The notes under the pieces: model-generated
Database searches by the model: none
Seen by the model: the letters and a program-made list of their open reading frames with translations, nothing else
What the model was told of the DNA's origin: nothing
Source: Castellaniella denitrificans
Lineage (GTDB): Bacteria; Pseudomonadota; Gammaproteobacteria; Burkholderiales; Burkholderiaceae_B
Length of the DNA: 64,000 nucleotides
Assembly (NCBI RefSeq): GCF_042653765.1
Contig: NZ_JBHSEZ010000001.1
Span: 992,001 to 1,056,000 of the forward strand
Direction: 5' to 3'
Made by a program: the position numbers and the translations under genes
In this document: one piece after another, positions 7,067 to 15,446 of the stretch
How positions within the stretch are numbered: the first letter of the stretch is position 1
How the letters are laid out: every line of letters begins with the position of its first letter

Positions 7067-9523
7067 ATGAAATCCACCAATACCTCTTCCAAGCAGAAGG
7101 CCCCGGCGGCCCGCTCCTGGTTCACGCGGTTGGTCCTCAAGGCGATCGTGCTTTTCGCCGGCCTGGGCCTGTGCGGGGCGCTGCTCATGAGCCTGGCGCT
7201 GGCGCTGGCCTGGCCGAATCTGCCGGACCTGACGGCGATGATCGACTACCGGCCCCGCGTGCCGCTGCGCATCTACACCGCCGACAAGGTCCTGATCGGC
7301 GAATTCGGCGAAGAACGCCGCAACGTCCTGCGGTTCGACGAAATCCCGGACGTCATGAAATCCGCCATCCTCGCGGCCGAGGACGACCGCTTCTACCAGC
7401 ACGGCGGGATCGACTGGACGGGGGTGCTGCGCGCCGCCCTGGCCAACACCATCCACATGTCCAAGACCCAGGGCGCCAGCACCATCACCATGCAGGTGGC
7501 GCGCAATTTCTACCTGTCGTCGGAAAAGACCTACACGCGCAAATTCTACGAACTGCTGCTGACCTTCAAGATCGAGGCCACCCTGACCAAGGATCAGATC
7601 CTCGATCTCTACATGAACCAGATCTTCCTGGGCCACCGGGCCTACGGCTTCGCCGCCGCCAGCCGCACCTACTTCGGCAAGCCGCTGTCCGAGATCACCC
7701 CGGCCGAGGCCGCCATGCTGGCCGGCATCCCCAAGGCCCCGTCGCGCTTCAACCCGATCTCCAATTTCGAGCGCGCCAAGTCGCGCCAGGCCTACGTCCT
7801 CGGCCGCATGCGCAGCCTGGGCTACCTGACCGACGCCGAATACCAGCGGGCGATGGACCAGGCCATCGTGATCCGCTCGGCGGCCAATTCCCCCGGCGGG
7901 CGCTACGGCGTGCACGGCGACTACCCGGCGGAACTGGCCCGCCAGCTGCTGTACGGCGTCTACCAGGACGACATCTATTCGCGCGGCTTCAACGTCTACA
8001 CCACCATCGACTCCAAGGGCCAGGAAGCCGCCTACCAGGCCGTGCGCGAAGGCATCCTGGACTACACCCGCCGCGCGCCCTACACCGGCCCCGAGGAAAA
8101 CATCGACCTGCCCAAGGGCATCGAATCCGACCCCGAGGCGCTCAACGACCTGATCGACGACCAGCAGGAAAAGCACCCCGACAACGGCGACCTGCTCATC
8201 GGCATCGTCCTGTCGGCCAGCCCCACCGAGGTCCGGGTCGCGCGCAGCGCCAGCCAGATCATCGACATCACCGACAAGCGCGCCCTGCGCGTGGTGGCGC
8301 GCGGCCTGGCCGCCAACGCCAAGGAATCCGTGCGCATCCAGCGCGGCTCGGTCGTCTACGTGCACCAGACGCCGGACTACTGGGAACTGATCAACAAGCC
8401 CTCCATCCAGGCCGCCCTGGTCTCGCTGAGCGCCCAGGACGGGGCCATCCGGGCCATGGTGGGCGGCTTCGATTTCGACGAGGGCAAGTTCAACCGCGTC
8501 ACCCAGGCCTGGCGCCAGCCGGGCTCGTCCTTCAAGCCCTTCATCTACGCCTCCGCCCTGGAGCGCGGCCTGACGCCGGCCACGCAGATCTCGGACGAAC
8601 CCTTCTCCCTGACGGCGGAGCAGACCGGCTCCAAGGCCTGGAACCCGAAGAACTACGGCCGCTCCTACGAGCCCATGCTGACCATGCGCCAGGGCCTGTA
8701 CAAGTCCAAGAACATGGTCTCGATCCGCATCATGCAGGCCGTGGGTCCCCAGTACGTGCAGGACTACGTCACCCGCTTCGGCTTCGACCGTTCGCGCCAG
8801 CCGGCCGTGCTGCCGCTGGCCCTGGGCGCCGGCAGCGTGACGCCGCTGCAGCTGGCCGGCGGCTACGCGGTCTTCGCCAACGGCGGCTACCGCGTGCCGC
8901 CCTACCTGATCGATTACGTCACCGACAGCACCGGCAAGGTCATCATGCGTTCGCGCCCGACCGTGGCCGGCGACACGCTGGCGCGGGTGATCGACCCGCG
9001 CACCGCCTACGTCATGGACGACATGCTGCGCGGCGTCGCCACCTACGGCACCGGCGCGCGCGCCCACCGCGAACTCAAGCGCAACGACATCGGCGGCAAG
9101 ACCGGCACCACGAACGACTCCCAGGACGCCTGGTTCGCCGGCTTCACCCCGAAACTGGTCGCCGTGGCCTGGATGGGCTTCGACCAGCCCAGGTCCATGG
9201 GCCAGGGCGAAACCGGCGGCGGCGCCGCCCTGCCCATCTGGGCGGACTACATGCGCGCCGCCCTGGCCGGCCAGCCGGAAATCCCGCCCGGCCCCATGCC
9301 CAGCGGCCTGACGCGCACCGACGGCGACTTCTATTTCTCCGAATTCCCGCCGGGCACGGCCATCGCCCGCGTGGGCCTGCCCGCGCCGGGCGATCCGGTG
9401 CCCGGCGCGCCCGCCGACGGACTGGACGGCATCGGCACGCTGCTGGACCAGCTGCACGACGACTCCCATTCCGATTCCGACTCCGGCGGCGCCATCCCCC
9501 AACCCGTCCGCGTGCCCTTCTGA
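7067..9523 (+). CDS. mrcA: Penicillin-binding protein 1A (glycosyltransferase/transpeptidase)
   Basis: Bifunctional class A PBP that polymerises and cross-links peptidoglycan at the inner membrane. 818 residues from the ATG at 7067 (MKSTNTSSK). One N-terminal membrane anchor (about 22-45) is followed by the GT51 domain with catalytic Glu105 in AAEDDRFYQHGG and the QGASTITMQ motif. An OB-like insert precedes the transpeptidase domain: SSFK at 487-490 (nucleophile Ser487), SKN near 546, KTGT at 678-681. The C-terminal tail is Asp/Ser-rich. It diverges from aroK and its stop overlaps the lptM start (TGATG). Confidence 0.95.
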   Translation: MKSTNTSSKQKAPAARSWFTRLVLKAIVLFAGLGLCGALLMSLALALAWPNLPDLTAMIDYRPRVPLRIYTADKVLIGEFGEERRNVLRFDEIPDVMKSAILAAEDDRFYQHGGIDWTGVLRAALANTIHMSKTQGASTITMQVARNFYLSSEKTYTRKFYELLLTFKIEATLTKDQILDLYMNQIFLGHRAYGFAAASRTYFGKPLSEITPAEAAMLAGIPKAPSRFNPISNFERAKSRQAYVLGRMRSLGYLTDAEYQRAMDQAIVIRSAANSPGGRYGVHGDYPAELARQLLYGVYQDDIYSRGFNVYTTIDSKGQEAAYQAVREGILDYTRRAPYTGPEENIDLPKGIESDPEALNDLIDDQQEKHPDNGDLLIGIVLSASPTEVRVARSASQIIDITDKRALRVVARGLAANAKESVRIQRGSVVYVHQTPDYWELINKPSIQAALVSLSAQDGAIRAMVGGFDFDEGKFNRVTQAWRQPGSSFKPFIYASALERGLTPATQISDEPFSLTAEQTGSKAWNPKNYGRSYEPMLTMRQGLYKSKNMVSIRIMQAVGPQYVQDYVTRFGFDRSRQPAVLPLALGAGSVTPLQLAGGYAVFANGGYRVPPYLIDYVTDSTGKVIMRSRPTVAGDTLARVIDPRTAYVMDDMLRGVATYGTGARAHRELKRNDIGGKTGTTNDSQDAWFAGFTPKLVAVAWMGFDQPRSMGQGETGGGAALPIWADYMRAALAGQPEIPPGPMPSGLTRTDGDFYFSEFPPGTAIARVGLPAPGDPVPGAPADGLDGIGTLLDQLHDDSHSDSDSGGAIPQPVRVPF

Positions 9524-9720
9524 TGACGACCCATTTCCCGTTCCCGAACGCCGCGCGCCTCCTGGCCGGCGCCGGCCTGGCCCTCGCGCTGGCCGGCTGC
9601 GGCATGAAAGGCAACCTGCGCCTGCCCGACCCGCCGCCGGCCGACGCCGCGCTGGCGGCTCCGCCGTCCTTCTCTCCGGTGCCCGCGCCGGACTCACCAC
9701 GCCCCGCTTCGCAACCCTGA
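9523..9720 (+). CDS. lptM: LptM-type small lipoprotein (LPS translocon maturation)
   Basis: 65-residue lipoprotein. After the signal segment GAGLALALAGC comes the lipobox cysteine and GMKGNLRLPDPP, matching the GC-G-x-KG-x-L-x-LP signature of LptM/YifL, which helps the LptDE complex mature in the outer membrane of enterobacteria. The start ATG at 9523 overlaps the mrcA stop, so translation is probably coupled. lysA follows 5 bases after the stop. A cyaY gene, often seen near this position in relatives, is absent here. Confidence 0.85.
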   Translation: MTTHFPFPNAARLLAGAGLALALAGCGMKGNLRLPDPPPADAALAAPPSFSPVPAPDSPRPASQP

Positions 9721-9725
9721 CCTTC

Positions 9726-10997
9726 ATGACCGCAGATCCCCAGTTCCCCCTCCGGGATGGCATCCTGCATGCCGAAGACATCCCGCTGCCCGAACTCGCC
9801 GACCGCTACGGCACCCCCCTGTACGTCTATTCCCGCGCGGCGCTGCGCGCCGCCTGGCACCGTTACGAGCGGGCCATCGCCGGGCACGACGCGCTGATCT
9901 GCTACGGGGTCAAGGCCAATTCCAACCTGGCCGTCCTGCACGAATTCCAGCGCCTGGGCGCCGGATTCGACATCGTCTCGGGCGGCGAACTCGAACGCAT
10001 CCTCGCGGCGGGCGCCAGCCCCGATCGCGTCGTGTTCTCCGGCGTGGGCAAGCAGGGCTGGGAAATCCGCAAGGCGCTGGCCGCCGGGATCAAGTGCTTC
10101 AACGTCGAGTCGGCCGCCGAGCTCGAACGCCTGGCCGACATCGCCCAGGAACTCGGCGTGCGCGCCCCGGTGTCCCTGCGCGTCAATCCCGACGTCGACG
10201 CGCGCACCCACCCCTACATCTCCACCGGCCTGAAGGAAAACAAGTTCGGCGTCGACATCCGCCAGGCGCCCGAGCTGTACCGCCAGGCGCTGCAGCACCC
10301 CGGGCTGGAAATCGTCGGGGTGGACTGCCACATCGGCTCCCAGATCACCCAGATCGCCCCTTACCTGGACGCGCTCGACAAGCTGCTGGACCTGATCGAC
10401 GCCCTGGCGGCCGACGGCATCGCCCTGAGGCACCTGGACCTGGGCGGCGGCCTGGGCATCCGCTACACCGACGAGACCCCGCCCGACCCGGCCGAACTGC
10501 TGGAGCCGGTCTTCGCCGCGCTGAAGGCCCGGGGGCTGGACCACCTGCAGCTCATCCTGGAACCTGGCCGGTCGCTGGTCGGCAACGCGGGCGTGCTGCT
10601 GACCCGGGTCGAATACCTCAAGCGGACCGAGGCGCGCAATTTCGCCATCGTGGATGCCGCCATGAACGACCTGATGCGTCCGGCCCTGTATGAAGCCTGG
10701 CACGGGGTCGTCCCGGTCGCCCCGCGCGCCGGCACCCCCGTCGAAACCTACGACGTCGTCGGGCCGATCTGCGAAAGCGGCGACTGGCTGGCGCGCGGCC
10801 GCGCGCTGCCCCTGGAACAGGGCGACCTGCTGGCCATCCAGTCCGCCGGCGCCTACGCCTTCTCCATGGCCAGCCAATACAACTCCCGCCCCCGGGCCGC
10901 GGAAGTCCTGGTGGACGGCCAGGACTCCTGGCTGATCCGCCCCCGCGAAACCATCCAGGAACTGTACGCCCAGGAGCGAATTCCTCACCGGCCCTAA
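9726..10997 (+). CDS. lysA: Diaminopimelate decarboxylase
   Basis: PLP enzyme for the last step of lysine synthesis, meso-diaminopimelate to L-lysine. 423 residues, normal length. CYGVKANSN holds the PLP lysine; HLDLGGGLGIRY and EPGRSLVGNAG bind the cofactor phosphate; CESGDWLA carries the active-site cysteine. The ATG at 9726 follows lptM by 5 bases, so it belongs to the mrcA-lptM-lysA unit. No obvious terminator follows. Confidence 0.97.
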   Translation: MTADPQFPLRDGILHAEDIPLPELADRYGTPLYVYSRAALRAAWHRYERAIAGHDALICYGVKANSNLAVLHEFQRLGAGFDIVSGGELERILAAGASPDRVVFSGVGKQGWEIRKALAAGIKCFNVESAAELERLADIAQELGVRAPVSLRVNPDVDARTHPYISTGLKENKFGVDIRQAPELYRQALQHPGLEIVGVDCHIGSQITQIAPYLDALDKLLDLIDALAADGIALRHLDLGGGLGIRYTDETPPDPAELLEPVFAALKARGLDHLQLILEPGRSLVGNAGVLLTRVEYLKRTEARNFAIVDAAMNDLMRPALYEAWHGVVPVAPRAGTPVETYDVVGPICESGDWLARGRALPLEQGDLLAIQSAGAYAFSMASQYNSRPRAAEVLVDGQDSWLIRPRETIQELYAQERIPHRP

Positions 10998-11081
10998 ACT
11001 TCTACGTCATCCGGACGTCAATCGCCCATAGCCCCGGTTTGTGCATCACGAAACCGATCTGTTGTCCCACCTCCCCGTTTC

Positions 11082-14018
11082 ATGGCGATCAAGACGCTTC
11101 TTTCACGCCCGTCCGGTCCACCCACCCACTCCGCCGCCGGGCGCGTCTGGTCGTTCTTGCTGTACGCCGGCATCCCCATCCTGATCGGCCTGGGGCTGAT
11201 CGCCTCCCTGCTGCTGCAGCCGCGCTACACCGACTCCACCGGCCAGCCGCTGACGGCCCGTTTTCTGCACGCCGACACCCGGCTCGATCCGGAACAGGCG
11301 CTGGCGCAGCTCCAGCATCGCCCCACCCGGCTCACCGAATCCGCGCCGGCCGGGCCCGTATGGCTGCTGGCCGACCTGCCGACCGGCCGCGGCGCCGCCC
11401 CGTCCGGCCGGTTCGCCCTGCTGGTGCCGACCCATCCAGCCGACCCGCCCGAGTGCTGGCTGGTCCATGGCCGGCCCGACGGCGCCGACCCGGCCGCCGC
11501 GGCGCCCCTGGAAACGGCCGACGTCCGGAACGGGCTGCTCGGGCAGCAGGTGCGGCTGCCGAACGCCTCGACGGCCGACCAGGCCCTGTGCCGGCTCGAC
11601 CTGTCCATCCCCGCCCGGCTCTCCATCGAGCAATGGCGGCGCCAGGAGCTGTCCGACACCACGGCGCACACCGCCCAGGCCATCGGTCTGCTGGAAGGCG
11701 GACTGCTGACACTGGCGGCCTTCCTGATCGTCATTTCCCTGACCATGCGCGAGCAGCCCTACACGGTGCTGGCCTGCTGGATCCTCTGCAACCTGCGCCT
11801 GGGCGCCTGGGCGCTGGGCTGGGATCACCAGTTCCTGGGCGCCATCATCCCGCCCGATCCCCTGGTCTGGGTCCGCAAGCTGACCGTCCTGGCCTACTAC
11901 GTCCTGACGATCCAGCTGTTCACCACGCTGTTCCAGCCCAGCCTGGACGCCACCACGGCGCGCCGCCTGCGCCTGGTCGGCCGATCGAGCGCGGCCTGCC
12001 TGCTGCTGGCCCTGCTGATGCTGCCCTACGACTGGTTCCAGCTCACGACCTTCCTGACCGCCTGGCTGGCGACGGCCCTGGTCACGGTCACCCTGATCCA
12101 CGGCCTGTTCCGCTTCAACACGCGCTCCCAGCTCTGGCACACGATCGGCGTCTGCCTGGCCCTGGCGGTCCTGCTGACGGGCCTGGTCCTGATCGGCCTG
12201 GGCCGCTCGAACCTGATCGCCCCCTTTCCGGGCACGATCGCGCTGCTGCTCTGCAACCTGCTGATCGCCCTGGCGGCCGCCGACAAGATGCGCGAAGACC
12301 GGCAACTGCGCCTGCGCCAGCGCAACGACCTGATCGCCCGCGACACGCTCACGCCGCTGGGCCTGTTCACGCTGGGCGCCACCCGGCATTTCGAGCACCT
12401 GAATCCGAACGCGCGCGACATCCTCGACATCGCCCCGGAGGCGGACCTGCACGCGCTCGCCTGGAGCGACTTCTTCCCCAAGGTCGACTGGCTGGCCATC
12501 TCCGTGGCCACGGAGCAGGGCCGCGACACCGAGATCCAGCGCATCCAGTCCTCGCCGGACACGCCAGCCCGCAACTTCCTGCTGCGCGCCACGCTGGTGG
12601 GCAGCCGCATCGAAGGCTCCCTGCAGGACATCAGCGCCCGCACCGAAACCATCCGCAAGCTGCGCCTGATGGCCGACAACGATCCCCTGACCGACACGCT
12701 CAACCGCCGCGGGATCGAGAAAACCATGCAGACGGCGATCGAGAACCTGCAGCAGACCAACACGCCCTGCGCCCTGGCCTTCCTGGATCTGGACCACCTC
12801 AAGCGCGTCAACGACCTGTTCGGCCATTCGACCGGCGACACGCTGCTGCAGATGGTCTGCGAGCGGCTGAAATACTCGCTGTCCGAGGACCAGCCCCTGG
12901 GCCGCATCGGCAACGACGAGTTCATCATCCTGTTCCCGGGCATGCGGGCCGGCGAGGCCCGCCGCGCGGCCCAGGACATGATCGAAAGCCTGAACGGCTC
13001 GGCCCTGTACGTCGGGGAACGGGCCTTCCAGCTCAAGAGCGCCATGGGGCTGATCGACATCGACCGCAACATGACCCCCAAGGACGCCATCGCCGCCGCC
13101 AGCCGCGCCTGCCGCGACGCCCGCAAGCAGCACCAGGACGTCGTCCTGTACGAGGAGAACGCCCGCGAGCTGTTCGACCACATCGACGAGATGCACCTGT
13201 TCGAGCAACTGGAAAGCACCGGCACGTCCGAGGACATCTTCCTGGAGATGCAGCCCATCATGTCGCTGCGCCATCCCCTGCAGACCCTCAACTTCGAGGC
13301 GCTGCTGCGGGTGCGCAACACTGGCGCGCGCCCGCTCCAGACCGGCAAGATCATCCAGGCGGCTGAAGACAGCGGCATGGTCACCGCCATCGACAAATGG
13401 GTGTTCACGACCCTGCTCGAATGGATGTCCAAGCACCACCTGAAGCTCGGCCAGACCCGCCAGGTCAACGTCAACCTCAGCGGAGTCTCGCTGAACGACG
13501 ACCGCTTCATCAACGTCCTGTTCGGCATCCTGAACCAGCAGCCGCAATTCACCCGGCGCCTGTGCGTGGAAATCACCGAGGGCGTGGCCCTGCAGGACCT
13601 GGAGCGCACCCGCCAGTTCATGCGGCGGCTGCAGCGCATGGGCGCCCGCGTGGCCCTGGACGACTTCGGCGCCGGCTACACCTCGTTCTCCTATCTGAAG
13701 GAGCTGCCGGCCGACATGATCAAGATCGACGGCACCCTGATCCGCGACATGCTGGCGAGCGAGGCCAACATCGCCATCGTCAACAGCATCGTGGACCTGG
13801 CCCACAACCTGGGCATGGAGTGCATCGCCGAATGGGTCGAGGACGTCGCCACCCTGCGCGCGCTGGCCGACATGGGCGTGGACTACGTCCAGGGCTACGT
13901 GATTTCGGGATCGCGTCCCCCGCTGGACATCCTGGCCTGCGACAACATCCTGCCGCTGGTCGGGGACCCGGCCGCCCGCGCCTACATCGAGGAAATCAGC
14001 GGGCGGCGCCTGTCGTAG
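11082..14018 (+). CDS. Membrane GGDEF-EAL c-di-GMP protein with 7TM sensor
   Basis: 978 residues. One N-terminal membrane segment (about 20-42), a periplasmic region (45-190) and about seven segments (200-395) give a 7TMR-DISM-like architecture. A PAS-like region, GGDEF (about 535-690) and EAL (about 710-960) follow. The cyclase signature is GNDEF at 610-614, not GGDEF, and no RxxD inhibitory site precedes it, so cyclase activity is doubtful. The EAL half looks complete: EAL at 739-741, NVNLSG, EITEG, DDFGAG and IKID are present. Net activity is probably c-di-GMP hydrolysis; the signal is unknown. The start has only a weak ribosome site. Convergent with ccsA. Confidence 0.9.
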   Translation: MAIKTLLSRPSGPPTHSAAGRVWSFLLYAGIPILIGLGLIASLLLQPRYTDSTGQPLTARFLHADTRLDPEQALAQLQHRPTRLTESAPAGPVWLLADLPTGRGAAPSGRFALLVPTHPADPPECWLVHGRPDGADPAAAAPLETADVRNGLLGQQVRLPNASTADQALCRLDLSIPARLSIEQWRRQELSDTTAHTAQAIGLLEGGLLTLAAFLIVISLTMREQPYTVLACWILCNLRLGAWALGWDHQFLGAIIPPDPLVWVRKLTVLAYYVLTIQLFTTLFQPSLDATTARRLRLVGRSSAACLLLALLMLPYDWFQLTTFLTAWLATALVTVTLIHGLFRFNTRSQLWHTIGVCLALAVLLTGLVLIGLGRSNLIAPFPGTIALLLCNLLIALAAADKMREDRQLRLRQRNDLIARDTLTPLGLFTLGATRHFEHLNPNARDILDIAPEADLHALAWSDFFPKVDWLAISVATEQGRDTEIQRIQSSPDTPARNFLLRATLVGSRIEGSLQDISARTETIRKLRLMADNDPLTDTLNRRGIEKTMQTAIENLQQTNTPCALAFLDLDHLKRVNDLFGHSTGDTLLQMVCERLKYSLSEDQPLGRIGNDEFIILFPGMRAGEARRAAQDMIESLNGSALYVGERAFQLKSAMGLIDIDRNMTPKDAIAAASRACRDARKQHQDVVLYEENARELFDHIDEMHLFEQLESTGTSEDIFLEMQPIMSLRHPLQTLNFEALLRVRNTGARPLQTGKIIQAAEDSGMVTAIDKWVFTTLLEWMSKHHLKLGQTRQVNVNLSGVSLNDDRFINVLFGILNQQPQFTRRLCVEITEGVALQDLERTRQFMRRLQRMGARVALDDFGAGYTSFSYLKELPADMIKIDGTLIRDMLASEANIAIVNSIVDLAHNLGMECIAEWVEDVATLRALADMGVDYVQGYVISGSRPPLDILACDNILPLVGDPAARAYIEEISGRRLS

Positions 14019-14084
14019 GGGCCGCCGGCGGGAACCGGACGGATCGGGCCGCCGCGCCCGCCCGGCGGAGCGGCCCCCGGCGGA

Positions 14085-15446
14085 TCACAGTTCGCCGTAC
14101 GAGTGCAGGCCCGACAGGAACATGTTGACGCCCAGGAAGGCGAAGCTGGTCACCAGCAGGCCCGACAGCGCCCAGTAGGCGGACATGGCGCCGCGCAGGC
14201 CCTTCATCAGGCGCATGTGCAGCCAGGCGGCGTAGTTCAGCCAGACGATCAGCGCCCAGGTTTCCTTGGGGTCCCATTGCCAGTAGGTGCCCCAGGCGTC
14301 GGCCGCCCACAGCGCCCCCAGGATCGTGGCCACGGTGAAGAAGGCGAAGCCCACCGCGATGGCCCGGTACATGATGTCGTCGAGGATCTCCAGCGAAGGC
14401 AGCCGCCGGGCGATCGGCGCGCGGAACGCCAGGATCGTGCCCACGATCAGCGCGCCGATGCCGAAATACAGCATCCAGGTGGCCGACAGCTCGCGCGAAC
14501 CGAAGATCAGCGGTTCGGCGCACAGGACCGCGCCCAGGACGAACACCGGCACCAGCGGCTTCCAGGTGCGGGTCTCGCCATGCGACTTGACCAGGTAGGC
14601 GAAGCCCACCATCGCCGCCAGGCTGAAGGTGCCGTAGCCGATGAAGTTCGCCGGGACGTGCAGCTTCATCCACCAGCTCTTCAGAGCGGGGACCAGGGGC
14701 TGGATCTGGTAGGCGTCGCGGGTGAAGGAATACCACAGCAGGAACACCACCAGGGAACTGATGACCAGCAGCACGAAGCCCCCCAGGGCGCGCGTGGCGT
14801 AACGGCGCTCGTAGTACAGGTAGAACAGCGCCGTGACCAGGCACAGCAGGACGAAGACCTCGTAGAGGTTGCTGACGGGGATGTGGCCGATGTCGGGCCC
14901 CAGCAGGTGGCCTTCGCGCCAGCGCACCAGCAGCCCGGTCAAGCCGGCGTAGACCGCCGTCCAGGTCAGGATGGTGCCCAGCCAGGCCGCCGTGCGGCTG
15001 GCGAAGCCGATCCAGTAGCAGATCGTCGCCAGGGCGAACAGGGCGCACATCCACAGGATGGCCGACTGCGAGGAAATCAGGTATTTCAGCAGGAAGACGC
15101 TTTCGGCCCGCGACAGGTCGCCCTGCAGCAGGTCGCCGCCGGGGCTGTAGAGCCAGATCGCCAGCAGCGCCGTCAGTCCGGCGGCGACCATCAGGGCGCG
15201 CAGCGGCCGCCACAGCCAGCCCATCCAGCTGAACAGGCCGACCGCGCCGATCAGGATCAGCTTCTCGTAGTAATCCATGAACGCGCCGTATTGCGTCAGC
15301 ACGTGGCCGGCGCCGACCGCCAGCAGCAGGAAGAAGCCGAAGTCGGTCCAGTCGGGCCGGCCCCGCCGGCCGCGGCGGTCGCCGCTGGCGTTCATGTCAT
15401 GGGGCCAGGCGGCCGCGGCGCGCGCGGCGATGGAATCAGACGTCAT
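14085..15446 (-). CDS. ccsA: Cytochrome c biogenesis protein CcsA (ResC family)
   Basis: Inner-membrane haem exporter/ligase subunit of the System II cytochrome c maturation complex, working with ResB. 453 residues and many membrane helices. The haem-handling motif WGTYWQWDPKETWALIVW is intact, with conserved His nearby. The start was set at the ATG at 15446, which has GGAGGA just upstream; an in-frame start at 15479 lies inside resB and is unlikely. It overlaps the end of resB by 11 bases, so expression is coupled. Confidence 0.93.
   Translation of the reverse strand: MTSDSIAARAAAAWPHDMNASGDRRGRRGRPDWTDFGFFLLLAVGAGHVLTQYGAFMDYYEKLILIGAVGLFSWMGWLWRPLRALMVAAGLTALLAIWLYSPGGDLLQGDLSRAESVFLLKYLISSQSAILWMCALFALATICYWIGFASRTAAWLGTILTWTAVYAGLTGLLVRWREGHLLGPDIGHIPVSNLYEVFVLLCLVTALFYLYYERRYATRALGGFVLLVISSLVVFLLWYSFTRDAYQIQPLVPALKSWWMKLHVPANFIGYGTFSLAAMVGFAYLVKSHGETRTWKPLVPVFVLGAVLCAEPLIFGSRELSATWMLYFGIGALIVGTILAFRAPIARRLPSLEILDDIMYRAIAVGFAFFTVATILGALWAADAWGTYWQWDPKETWALIVWLNYAAWLHMRLMKGLRGAMSAYWALSGLLVTSFAFLGVNMFLSGLHSYGEL

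Noticed and set aside
7052..9781. A 909-codon minus-strand frame opposite mrcA
   Set aside because: Low-complexity Gly/Val/His-rich translation, antisense to intact PBP1A motifs.
11103..13805. A 900-codon minus-strand frame opposite the GGDEF-EAL gene
   Set aside because: Shadow frame of high-GC codon structure; Gln/Gly/Asp-rich with no domain.
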